DNA from: Forficula auricularia
Lineage: Eukaryota; Arthropoda; Insecta; Dermaptera; Forficulidae
Reading direction: 5' to 3'
DNA length: 64,000 nt
Assembly: GCA_024734495.1 (NCBI GenBank)
Contig: JALMQS010000225.1
Location: 15,460,591 to 15,524,590 of the forward strand
The notes under the pieces were generated by a model, which ran no database searches, had not been told where the DNA came from, and saw only the letters and a program-made list of their open reading frames with translations. Within the stretch, counting starts at the first letter, position 1. Every line of letters begins with the position of its first letter. This document shows, piece by piece, positions 44,905-55,692 of the stretch. Position numbers and translations under genes: made by a program.

Positions 44905-45135
44905 ATTTTCGCGAGGCTAGCCCCTTGAGGCAAATGCCTGGTCGGTCAGTACGTGCCTCGCCCAAGGCAAAAGTTCCCGTTGCCTCGTCTGAGGCTGCCT
45001 TGTCCCGATCCATCGGTTGTCGGTTTTTGTGAATGCTCAAAGGCGCCTCGGGTCGTTTCCTGCGTTCACTCAGGACGGTTCTGCGGCAAACGCCCGAAGC
45101 AGCCTCGCGAGGCTGCTCGCTCAGTTAGTATCCGG
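44905..45135. other. GC-rich patch with repeated GCCTCG/GAGGC words
   Basis: A sharply GC- and CpG-richer island in AT-rich DNA. GAGGC or its complement recurs many times, often as short inverted repeats such as AGCCTCGCGAGGCT and TGCCTCG...GAGGC. An 81-codon open frame crosses it but looks like a by-product of base composition. Its function is unknown. Confidence 0.5.
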
Positions 45136-45883
45136 CTATTGAGGATTTTTAGTATAAACACAAATGGTAAACAATCAATAATCTTAATAAATTTTTAGTT
45201 TTATCTTCTCATAATATATTTTTTTTAACAAGGAGTAAAGACTCATGGCTTGGTAGTCACAAGGCTAATGAAACTGAAAAAGGTTAGGTACCAGTGGAGA
45301 GAGAAGTAGAGTGATGAATGAGTATCATATCGATTTTTATCAATATTAATTTTTCCTAGCCAATTTTTTTCTCTTTAATTCAATTTTTGATTTAAATTAT
45401 CGTGAACAGACTAATAATTAAAAGTGAAATGTGTCGTCATGCAATTAATGTTATTAAAACGCCTTCATAGAAAGTGGAGTTTCCATTTAAACATGGCGCA
45501 TGGGGTTCAATAAATCGCATCACTTAACGACGTCGAACTAATTAAATACTAATAAAAGGATATCAGCGGCTGGGCGAACGTAATAAGGAACTATTTGAAC
45601 TCTTTAGATTCTTAATAAAAGCGACAATTAATCAAATATTATAGCTATTTTACATTATTATGTATTTATGGACGCCTGGGAGTCAACCCGATCCTGCGCA
45701 TTCGTTACTGCATCATTATCTTGATGACGATGTTGGAGCGGGTGGCCCAAGTTTAAGGCTTGTAAGTGTCAGAATGAAATTTAACAGTTTATAATCCGGA
45801 TCTTGCAGTAGATAACATTTGATAAAGTTATCATACTAAATACATCCTGGCGAAATAGACTATATACAGAGTATACACTATAG
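45136..45883. other. No gene or repeat recognised
   Basis: Ordinary AT-rich sequence; no motif seen. Confidence 0.4.
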
Positions 45884-46874
45884 CTGGAGTGTCCAACCTT
45901 TTGGCTTATACGGGCCATATTTGAAAAAAAAATTGTCTCGGACCGCGGATAAAATATATAATTATATTAAATATATTTGTTATTCAAAAAAGATAGTTAA
46001 TAATGTAGAAATAGGAACTTTTTTGTTATTTTAGCTCATATTGAGGTTCTAATTTTACATTCCGCAAATTTTATATTTGAAAATAGCTTCTCAAATTGAT
46101 ACATACTTACAAAAAGTGATATTATGTATTAGTACTATTTTCTTATACGTATTTTTTCCTGGCTAGATAATTAATATAAAATTCTAATAAAGAGACAATA
46201 TTCAATTTTTCTTTCAAATCTCGCTATCTAATTGTTGTTCTAGAACATTCAATCACAGTTTGCAAGTAGAAAATTTATTTCTAATTAAAATGGAGTCGAA
46301 AATAGAGTAAAATGATGGTTATTTTTTCGGAAATCTCCAGATTCAAAATTTAAAATTAGGAATTTTATTTTTCAAAAACTTCACAGTAGATTTTCAGATT
46401 TTTTATTTTAGAGAAAAAAAATTATCAGGCCAAATTGTTAAGTGTTTTCCAGTATCTACATATAAATCTCAATGTTTTAAGGTAGGTTATGACTTGATAT
46501 TAGGCCACGGGTTGAACAGCCCTGGTTAAAATAGAATATGGATTAAAGAATGTTATGAGGAATGATAATTTATTTTTTAAAAGGGTCACGGATATAATAA
46601 TCCCTGACTATTCATTATCTATCTATAAGAACGTGCAAAGATCTAAAAGACAAGTCCTGGCAAGCTTTAGACCAGGAGAGAAATTATTAATTAATTGTGA
46701 TTGTTCTAGAAAACCCCAAATCCTTCTCTCCTTGTACTACTAGAATGATAACTATATACTTGGTTAGTGACTTACCATATAAATTACTGAAATAATAAAT
46801 ATTTTAGAAAATGAAAATATTAGAAGAAGAAAATTTTTTAAATATTCGAAACTTCATTATTTTTTTTTATCTTA

Positions 46875-47523
46875 ACACATGGGCTGAAAAGTCCCGGGCC
46901 TAACAAAGAAAACACGTTTTTTTTGTTCAAAATTAGCTTTATTCATCAATGTAATCTCCATCAAGAGCAACGCAAACATTCCAGCGCCGCTCTAACATTT
47001 CGATACCACTTTTGTAGAATGATTTATCTTTTGTCTCAAAATAGGCCTCAGTTTCAGCGATAACCTGTTCATTCGTGCGAACTCACGCAGCTTTCACTTT
47101 TCGATCATTCAAAACGATTTTGTGGATTTTTTTATGTTTTCTGGTGTTACCGCCTCATTTGGACGTCCACATTCGACGTTCTGCATCATCGGTGTCCCTA
47201 CGACCACGTTTGAAGTCAGCAAACCAACGTTTTATTGTTGTTTCTGATGGAGAGGAGTTCTCAAAACACTTTTCAAGCCATTGCTTCGCTTGAACGGTAT
47301 TTTATCCCATCAAGAAGCAGTGTAAAATTAAAAGAAGAAATTGTCTTTGATCCATTGCTCTGAAAAGCGTCACTCTTAGCACAATAACTCACAAACTAAT
47401 GTATAGAATATCATGAAATTTTGACAGTTGTCTTTTGAAGGTTGGTACTAACTGAAAAAGAGGTGAATTCAAAAAAGCTAGCGCAATGTATGTGTTAGGC
47501 TCGGGATTTTTCAGGCCATGTGC
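46875..47523 (-). mobile_element. Internally deleted mariner
   Basis: Inverted termini (left ACACATGGGCTGAAAAGTCC, right the inverse of GCACATGGCCTGAAAAATCC) lie next to TA on both sides. The minus strand encodes the mariner N-terminal region (TTIKRWFADFKRGRRDTDDA) fused by deletion to the C-terminus (AYFETKDKSFYKSGIEMLE, then GDYIDE). The whole catalytic core is missing and there are in-frame stops. Length 649 bp against about 1.3 kb for a full element. Confidence 0.9.
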
Positions 47524-47640
47524 TATATAGTTGAGCTTATAATTTTGCTTTTAGTGAATTTTATTCTTGAAAAAAGCTTCACGTATTGTACAAATGTACA
47601 TTCATATTTCGAAAAAGGGAATAAATCTCAATGTTTTAAG
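47524..47640 (-). pseudogene. hAT transposase C-terminal remnant (element 1)
   Basis: The minus strand reads YSLFRNMNVHLYNT and, in another frame, FSRIKFTKSKIISSTI. These match the remnant in hAT element 2 (YSLFRNINLHIPT and LFSRIKLTKSKIISSTIR). The mariner inserted right after it. Confidence 0.7.
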
Positions 47641-47733
47641 GAAGAGTTTATGCTTTTATGTTGACCCACACTCATTTCAGTGCTGGGCCGCATGCTGCCC
47701 ACGGGCCTCGGGTTGGACAGCCCTGCACTATAG

Positions 47734-48865
47734 TATACGAGGACGAAAAAACCCCATTAACATCTATCCATGGAGTCTGGTGTTTCTCTTGTCCCATTTA
47801 TTACTTAATCTTTACCTGGGCTTAGTACATACAAGAAAGTCTTTTAATTGTGCAAAATTACAGAATATGGGATTTCTCCTTTCACTTGGAAGCAAGAGCA
47901 CGTAGAAAATTTAATTTTATTCTAATCTCAAAACGAAAAAGGGATAAGATTTCGGGGTTATTAACTTCAGAATTACTGGTTTTAATTTGATAATGGCAAA
48001 CAAATGGTTATACTTAGTAAAAGAGTTTGACTGGAATATGGATTGAAAGCTCATTTTCAACATGTAATCAAATTAGATCTTTTAGATCTTTAATATAAAA
48101 GCCTCTAATATAAATGTTTTTAATTTAAATTTATTCTAAAGGTAATGTTGAGGCGATTACATAGTCTCTAGTCATGATTAAATTTAGGAAAAATACCAAA
48201 TTATCCAAGATTCGCAAAACTTGTTAGTTTGTATAACTTATGTTATGGGAAAAAGTTACAGATAGGTAAATACGAGTATACGATTTGTTATCGAAATCCT
48301 GCCAAAAATTTTAAGCTATTTGGCTTATCTAAATAAATACAAAAGATTTTTCTTCGCTTTAACGGGAGAAAAACACAAAACGATGATGGTAATGCCAATT
48401 TAAGAAAATTAAATAATTGTTTCTTCTTCATTTACCTGATCACTAACATTTATTTTTATAATTAAATTTCCGAGTGTTTGTTTTAATATAATGAACGAGT
48501 TAAATTTGAGTGCAAGCCGATTGAATATTTCATTAGCTATCTCGTTTTTCTAGGTCAATGAATAGGAATGGGACTTTTATATTTCTGATTCGAGTACAAA
48601 TATTTGAACGTTTCTGGCTGGTTATTCTACTGGGAATCGCTAAATGTTGTCTTCAGTCAATATTTAATAATTCAATTATTATTTCCCCAGAGATATTATT
48701 CTAAGCAGTTCAAAGGGTAAACTTTGAAAAATGTGTTTTCATTCATTTATTTTCATATATTTTAAATTAGTACATACTTCAGCTAATTACACTTGACGTC
48801 AGACTGGAAAATCAAAAAAACAAAATTTTGTTAATTACTTTTCAAATAAAAATAAATTATATCAT
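47734..48865. other. No gene or repeat recognised
   Basis: AT-rich sequence with no supported feature. Confidence 0.4.
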
Positions 48866-49021
48866 TATTGAAGGAGACAATAAAAGAGTGTGTCTTCTGT
48901 TGGAATTGTAAATTTTTAATTTATTTATAAAAATTTATAATTCTAGCAGAGACGCTCTCTTTTATTGTCTCCTTCAATTTATAAAAATATTGCTACTCTC
49001 CTCTAAAAGAAACTTTCAAAT
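48866..49021. mobile_element. Small foldback, second copy of the 7488-7659 family
   Basis: Starts TTGAAGGAGACAATAAAAG and folds back over about 115 bp to CTTTTATTGTCTCCTTCAA, then a tail ending AAACTTTCAA. The flanks share ATCATTA or a slightly longer imperfect repeat. Confidence 0.7.
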
Positions 49022-49086
49022 TATCATTACTTATAAATTTGTTATTTTTAGAAAATAACATTTCTATTTAGTTATTAATATTTTCT

Positions 49087-49976
49087 AACCGACTTCAAAA
49101 AAGGAGGAGGTTCTGTATTCGATTGATTTTTTTTTGTATCTATGATACCTCATATCTTCGCCAATTGTGAACGGATTTTGAAGATTTTTTTTGCAATGGG
49201 TTCAGTCTAGCTACCGATTGGTCCCGTTTTTTTCATTGGTATTAGACCTTTTTTGTTAGGTTTGTTCAGGCCTAACTTCTTGTTTATGAACCGATTTCGA
49301 TGATTCTTTTTTTATTGGAAAGGGGGTATCTTAGGGATGGCGCCATATTAATTTGGTCAAGTTCTGATGATATGATCAAAGACGAAATAACGCAAATCTC
49401 CAATTCTCATGAGCAAATAATCGAAATTATGATAAATAAAATCTTTTATAAAAAAATCTTATAACATTCATTTAAAACCCGCGAACGTTTTGAGAGAATT
49501 TCTATATTTATGAATTGAATTTTATTATAATTTTCTGATTCATTCGCCCGACGCTTTCTCTTACGAGATGTTTGCAAGGTATTATATTAAGTCACTATTA
49601 ATAACATCACTAAAAAGAGAAAAATAAAATAATTTTTATAAAAAAAAAAAACCGACTTCAAAAAACTTAAATACAACAAATAAAATAATAATAAATCAAA
49701 AATCAAATAAAATCCACTAAAAAGTATAGAATAATTATTATCATATTTAATTACAACTAAACGACGAAATATTAACATGAAATTACTTTTTGAAGTCGGT
49801 GCCAAACATATACATTTTATGAATCGCACTTGACGGATCTTACTTAGTACGTTTGGCGGGTACGCTCGCTTATAAGGATAGTTTGTTTGGCACCGACTTC
49901 AAAAAGTAATTTCATGTTAATATTTCGTCGTTTAGTTGTAACTAAATAAGATAATTATTTTATACCTTTTAGTGGG
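49087..49976 (+). mobile_element. Family X element, copy 3 (right end truncated)
   Basis: Begins AACCGACTTCAAAAAAGGAG, continues through the body shared with copies 1 and 2, and carries the inner foldback (49650-49976). It stops at CTTTTAGTGGG, so the final TTGTTGCATTTAATTTTTTG part and outer repeat are missing. Confidence 0.7.
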
Positions 49977-50065
49977 TTTTTATATTTTTTTTTCAATTTT
50001 CAGACATTTTTAAACATGTTGAACAAAAAATAAATAAATAAATAAAAAATTAACTCAATCCAATA

Positions 50066-50929
50066 TACCAGGTGTATGCATATGAAATGAGCCTTTTTTA
50101 TGAAAATAAAACACTTTTTTTAAATAGGAAAGAAAAAAATATTTTATTCAATGTACTCTCCATCACTTTCTACACATTTTGACAACCTTTCTGGCTATTG
50201 GTGGATCCCCTTCCAAAAAAACTGCTGGATTTTGGAAGACTCTCGACTTCTTCGTAAGTTTTGAAGTGCTGCTCTTTAAGTGCGTGGCCCATCGACGAAA
50301 ACAGGTGGTAGTCAGAAGGAGCCAGGTCTGGTGAGTAAGCCGCTTGGGCTAGCGACTCCCAGCTGAGTGCTCCCACCGTATCCTGAACTGTTTTTGCCTT
50401 TATGTGAAGGAGCATTGTCATGAAGAAAAATCAATTTATGTTGCCTTTTTTGATATTCTGGCCGTTTTTCCTGCAATGCATGGTTCAAATCAATTAATTG
50501 TTGTTGGTAGCGTTTAGCATTTACAGTTTCAGCAGGTTTCAATAGCTCATGATAGACGACACCTTTCTGGTCCCATCGTCATTGTCATCCCATCGTCATC
50601 GTTGAAACCATCTTTTGCATGTTGCTAATGATAGAGCATGACTGCTATAAGCTTTTTCAAGCATTCGGTGAGATCTGCAGCGTTTTTATTTAAATGATAA
50701 CAAAAAATTTAATGCTGTAGGCATATCGTATCGTGTAGGCACAAAATTCGACATTTTTAACACGAAATTTTTTTATGTTGTTGTAGTTCAAATCAAATTT
50801 TCAACACTGAACGTTGTTGACAGATGCCAAAGCAATGAAAAAATAATAAGGTTATGGTTCGTTCAAAATAATAATAACCTATACTCGCATCTATTGTAAA
50901 AGGCTCATTTCATATGCATACACCTGGTA
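50066..50929 (-). mobile_element. Mariner-like transposon 2, defective
   Basis: Near-perfect inverted termini TACCAGGTGTATGCATATGA lie next to TA. The minus strand encodes KPAETVNAKRYQQQLIDLNH, then LIFLHDNAPSHKG (second catalytic Asp) and YSPDLAPSDYHLFSSMGHAL (third Asp, DD34D class) in frames broken by a shift near 50400. The N-terminal part keeps only LSLATCKRWFQR of the helix-turn-helix, and the first catalytic block is deleted. Length 864 bp; dead. Confidence 0.9.
50170..50745 (-). pseudogene. Mariner transposase pseudogene
   Basis: Coding remnant inside the 50066-50929 element: a short N-terminal frame from about 50745, a deletion marked by a GATGACGATGGG repeat near 50580, then the catalytic C-terminal half in two frames (50542-50312 and 50421-50170). 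Confidence 0.85.
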
Positions 50930-51754
50930 TACTAAGGCCGACACTTTTCGCTTCGCATATCTGGTACACGAGAGAGAATAAGCGATTTCTCTTGACCCCT
51001 TGATTTTTATACAACCAAAACAACGACAAAGTTACAAAATAATCAATCCTGGTTTGGACGCAGGCGGCGCTGTTGATGAATATTTACTCACTCTTTCTAA
51101 TTGTGTAAACACCATATTACACGACGGGACTTTCATTTGCCCTTCTTTAATATTAAATTAACAGAGAGATTATTTGATTAAATGAGGATTTCATTATTGT
51201 TATTATTTTTCCAAAACATAGATGACTGCGTTGTTTATATCATTGAACTTTTAATGGCTATTTTTCCTACTATTGAAACAAATTTAATAATTTCAATAAA
51301 ATATTTATTTGAAAAGATTTTCTTGCTGAGAAATTTTCATACCTAACTTATTAAGGAAATGACAATTAAATATCGACATATTTGAGACCTGAAAGAAAAT
51401 TCATTATTTTCAAAAAATTAATTGATAAAAATTTATGCTAAGTTAACATATTTTTAATTTTTTTATAAATTCATTTCTAGCCAGTATATGTACTAATTAA
51501 ATTAATAAATAAATACATCAGCCTTTGTTTGTTGAACGCTTAGTGCAGTGATTTGCAACCGGTTTTCCCTCGCGGAACCTTTTAATGAATTAAAAATTTG
51601 GCGTCACAGCAAGGATTTAATATAACTGTACTTTAAATAAGCTTACTACTATAGATGGATGTATTATAATGTATAATATACCTAAATGTTTTAAATAAAA
51701 TTTAGAATTAAGAACAATTTTTTTTTAATATATTGTATTTGTCCTTATAACATT

Positions 51755-51886
51755 TTCAACCAAATAATTGGGGATATGGGATGCCAGACATTTAGAGAGG
51801 TTAAACAGCTGGCGGGGGACAGAGTCGAGTGGAGACGGATTGTTGCATCAAACCAGTCTTAGGACTGTATACTCAATGATGATGAA
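51755..51886 (+). pseudogene. RTE-like LINE 3' fragment, copy 2
   Basis: Almost identical to the last 130 bp of the LINE at 37579-38185, encoding QIIGDMGCQTFREVKQLAGD and the tail ACTCAATGATGATGAA. Severely 5'-truncated. Confidence 0.85.
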
Positions 51887-51989
51887 GATTAGAAAAATCA
51901 GTTCGATAAAATCTATCTTATTCACTCACGTTGGGTTTTGACTCACTTCTTCTTATAACATTACATATATATTACATATATGATGGTAA

Positions 51990-52815
51990 ATAAACTGACG
52001 TGTTCTGATGTGGCCATCCACTTGACTTTATCATACAACCTGGCCCCCCACTTATATTTGTTATTTAATAAAATTATTTATAATCGTGTAGGGGAGGGAG
52101 GTTAGTTTTTGCATTTTTAGACTCCTGGGGGCCCACTAATTATGTATATACAAAATTTGGGTTAGTTTGGTAAATGGCCAAGATTTTCATTTTTTGACCC
52201 TACCCTGTATGGTAAAGTAAAAATGTCGACTAGGGAGAGGGGGGTCCAGAGCCGAAGGCGGGCTTCTCAGCTAGTATATTTAAATATATCATCAAAGTTT
52301 GAGAGCGGTTAGTTTTTGCATTTTTAGACTTCTCGGGTCCCACTGATTATGTATACAAAATTTGGTTGAGTTTGGTATAAGAGCCTATTTTAATTTTTAA
52401 CCCCCTCCACCCCCCGTAATTTTTGGGTCGATATGTACCAAAATCTAATCAGCTCTTAATCTCAATGGATCAAAACTACGTGTGAAATTTGGTTTCGATA
52501 TTCACACTAGTTTTTGAGCTAGCTCGTCCACAAAAATTTGATAACGCACAGACTAACGGACTACCAGACAACCGGACGGACGTACAGACTAACAGACATT
52601 TTAACAAAACAATTATTATCTCGAAAAATATAATTTTTTCGATGTTCACCTATTAGAGCTTTTTTGTAGAGCGAAATACCATGGTTTCGCTCAATTTTTC
52701 TAATCAAAATAGTTTCAACCGTTTTTGAGATATTTCGAAAAAAAGAAAGGAAAAACCACTTTTTTCATGCACGATTACAATACTTGACCATACCCTGTAT
52801 GGTAAAGTAAAAAGG
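51990..52815 (+). repeat. Dispersed repeat, second copy (with 9020-9735)
   Basis: Same sequence as the intron-2 repeat, from TGTTCTGATGTGGCCATCC to ACCCTGTATGGTAAAGTAAA. It contains an extra insert at about 52223-52259 (CGACTAGGGAG...CAGCTAG, followed by T), which looks like a minimal Helitron-like end with an imperfect hairpin. Confidence 0.65.
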
Positions 52816-52945
52816 TATAAAAATATTTGTATTCAAATAAATTAAAACTACCTAGAGAAAAACAATGTATTCTTGGTTTTTAGCGACACATTGTTAAAGG
52901 TTTGGCGATATCCTAGTGTGACGCTTGAGAATCACTGTCTTCGTG

Positions 52946-54104
52946 GTTAGTATTTTAATTTTGAGAACTTTTTTGGGTTGTTCCATTTCATGATGAAATT
53001 GACAAATGCTTAGAATTTTTGATTTTTTCTTTTCACGAAATTTCGGCATCTGATTAAGAAGCCGTTTTAAGATTAAATCAACTAAGTGCATCGACCTGTT
53101 AAAATTGAAATTTTTGTCTTGAGTGTAACTTTACTACTGTTCTGAAGTCAGTTTTTATGATTATACCTATCAGGAGACATGACGACAATATAAATTGTAA
53201 TAGATCATTTCAATAAATAATTGAGTTTTATAAAAATAAATTTTTAACAAACCATTAATATTGTTAATTCTTCAAATGTTGAATCGTTATAATATTCATC
53301 GTGCTTTGCGATGAGATTTTTCGACTTGAATATTTTTCCACCAAGAAATTAACAACAAAAGCATTTTTAGGAAAAATATCCGAGTTCAAATTCCAACAGA
53401 GGTCACTGTGAAGAGCCTGTTTAATTAACTTTAATCTTAATTATTTGTTAAAATTAAATTTCACGAAGCTCAAGTGTTTATTTTTTAATTAGTTAACATA
53501 TTAAAGTAAAATACGACTCTTTTGTTGGTCATTCAACCCTTACTAGTGTACTCTGAACCTTAAGTCGGCGGAAGAATGAAGATAGATGGCCACCATCTAT
53601 TTCAATCGAAAGCTTTCGAGATTTATACCATCAGGTTCGTAGTCCAAGTCGAATCAAGGAAAGTTCCTCGACCTCTCTTTATATCAGGGCAATCTAAGTG
53701 CTTCTTGACTCTAGCATTGCAATTCATTTTCCCCCCGATTGCATTCTCAATTATTCTGAAAAGACGTAACTCATAAAATGTCCATTATAGATCCATTCTT
53801 CTAAGAAATTCGTCCCAAGTTTCACTTCTCAAAGACACCACCAGATAGCCAGCATTATTTTATAATTTAATTGTTTTCATAAAGTTAAACACAATCTTGA
53901 GGCGTTACAACCCTTAATACCAAAAAAGCGAGGTACTACTTTTACACACTTTCAGCAAACCGTTTATCCCTACGACCTCTATAGACTGTAATCCTCTTTC
54001 TTTTCGTTTTCCCCGCGACCTAAAACCATCCTCAGATACCTTCGATTTCTACCCTCTACATAAAATCTGTTCCTCTTCTTATTCTTTTTTTACTTTCACA
54101 TTTA
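52946..54104. other. No gene recognised
   Basis: The 66-codon frame at 53576-53776 has no recognisable motif. The rest is AT-rich with no repeats noticed. Confidence 0.4.
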
Positions 54105-54361
54105 TCTATATGTATAAAATGGAAAAGTATGTATATATGTTTGTATGATCCAAACAATCTCATTGGCCAGTGCATAGCAAATGGCAAAACGTAAATTTAT
54201 TAGAACGATTCTGATTGGTCAGATAGTGATCGTGCTTAGCCAATGCGTTAAATAAATATAAAAAAAAACGTTTAGCCATCTTGAGACACTGTCAGCCAGG
54301 GAAACCCGTCCGGAAGGCCTAGCTGCAGAAGGCGTGCCGAAGTCACACCTGGAACAGCTAG
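54105..54361 (+). mobile_element. Non-autonomous Helitron, copy 2
   Basis: Begins TCTATATGTATAAAATGG and ends GTGCCGAAGTCACACC...CAGCTAG, preceded by A and followed by T, the Helitron A|T target. The 3' hairpin is imperfect. It is 257 bp, with no coding sequence. Confidence 0.75.
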
Positions 54362-54429
54362 TATTCTATAGAATAGAATATGAAGTATTGCCTGGGTCCT
54401 GACTCTTTGAAAGTTTGAGTTTATTTATT

Positions 54430-54512
54430 GATGGAGGAGCCAATTCAGGCCATTAGGGCTGCACTTTCTTGATGTAACTCGTTCTCGAATCAATATCATA
54501 TAAATAAAAACA
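54430..54512 (+). repeat. LINE 3'-end fragment, copy 4
   Basis: Has the GATGGAGGAGCCAATTCAGG block, the 'tgatgtaactcgttctc' box and an A-rich tail, as in copies 1-3. Confidence 0.55.
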
Positions 54513-54977
54513 AACGAGACAGGTAAGTTGAAGAAAATGTGGGTACTTAGCCCATTTTCCTCTACTTACTAAATATGAGCCCATGAGATGAATAAAATCA
54601 TTAATTATGTTAGATACGTTAGGACAGTCGAGCTCGCCGGGCGGTCGGGGAAATTAATTCACTTTTTTTTACTTTATTTTATTTATTTTTGCTTATTGGA
54701 GAAAAGTCGTGAGTTTTTCTATCTGGCTGTGAGAACCCTCACGATAACTTAAGAAATAAAAAAAAAGACGAAAGTATGCACTGGTGCCGATAATATGTTT
54801 ATATTTCCAAAACGAAAAATTAATTAGATTTTGTGATGTCTGGCTTCAGAATTTCCAATTGAAAAAAAAAAGAATCTTAACTAGAGTTTGGCATACAGTG
54901 TATTAATGAGCATAACTTTCTGCTAAGTTTCAGCTTTATAGCTTAACTTCTTTATCTGAAAATTGTTTCCAAATTAT

Positions 54978-55014
<37 letters not shown>

Positions 55015-55204
55015 TATATGTATCGAGCCTACTGAGTCTTGAAAAGTTTTCTCCTTTTTCCTTTAGTTTCACATTTTCTTTTTAACTCTTAATTCAATTT
55101 ATCATTCTATTATTAATTTGAAAAATCAAATTTTGTTATAAGTAAGAAAATAAAATACATCGCGTAAAATGAAATAGATGAGATATCAAGAAAATTGTTT
55201 ATAA

Positions 55205-55692
55205 TTGATAAAAAGGTTTGTCCATAGGGTCCTTATGTCTCCTTCCTACTTGGCGGAACTACTTACCCCTGGTCCTTCAATAAGATCAAGAGCCCTGGTA
55301 TGCCCGCGACATCAGACTGCCCTCAGATCAAGGTCATTTGAGATCACAGCCCCACGACTGTGGAACTCAATGCCCTCTGCCCTAAGACAACCATCCTCTG
55401 CTGCCCGCTTTTTGCGTGGTCTCACTGAAGCTCTATCATGCTAATACTATATAGCCTCTAACTTATATTTTATATTGTGTATTTTATATTTTGTAATCTA
55501 TATTTTGTATTTGTATTTTATATTTTGTATTTTTTATATTTTTATATCTAATTTGTATTTTATTTTTCTTTATATTGTTAATCTCTATATTTGTCGGTTT
55601 CTTTTTTTTTTTTTTTTTTGAATGTACACTTTAAGGGTCTACTCTGTCCTATGTACATAACATCATTAATAAATAAATAAATAAATAAAAAA
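55205..55692 (+). pseudogene. LINE reverse-transcriptase C-terminal fragment with 3' UTR (CR1/Jockey-like)
   Basis: The frame 55205-55444 reads SPSYLAELLTPGPSIRSRA then LRSRSFEITAPRLWNSMPSA and AARFLRG. This is the typical end of LINE polymerases (P-x-Y-L-x-E-L...R-S...R-S-F...A-P-R-L-W-N-S-x-P). It is followed by an AT-rich 3' UTR with repeated TTTTGTATTT and a tail of (AAAT)n ending near 55692. It is 5'-truncated, and an (AT)n run at 54980-55008 lies upstream. Confidence 0.8.

Larger units (their letters stand above)
45884..47725 (-). mobile_element. hAT element 1 with nested mariner
   Basis: The ends CTGGAGTGTCCAACC and the inverse of CAGGGCTGTCCAACCC are flanked by perfect 8-bp duplications CACTATAG (45876-45883 and 47726-47733). 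Without the mariner (46875-47523) it is about 1.2 kb. A second internal terminus-like segment (46498-46517, GGTTGAACAGCCCTG) suggests an earlier nested hAT end. A transposase C-terminal remnant lies at 47524-47640. Confidence 0.85.
51546..52937. mobile_element. Old hAT element carrying two repeat insertions
   Basis: The left end CAGTGATTTGCAACCGG and the right end, the inverse of CAGTGATTCTCAAGCGTC, are flanked by GCTTAGTG (51538-51545) and TCTTCGTG (52938-52945), 6 of 8 matching. Inside are an RTE-like 3' fragment (51755-51886) and the dispersed repeat (51990-52815). No transposase is recognised. Confidence 0.55.

Noticed and set aside
44953..45198. 81-codon open frame rich in Pro/Arg
   Set aside because: It follows the GC-rich word repeats, has no splice context and no recognisable motif; a composition artefact.
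47075..47293. Plus-strand 72-codon frame
   Set aside because: Opposite strand of the mariner N-terminal region; the minus strand gives the recognisable protein.
54980..55008. AT dinucleotide run as a functional element
   Set aside because: An ordinary microsatellite; similar runs at 14648-14672, 33443-33470 and 36618-36635.
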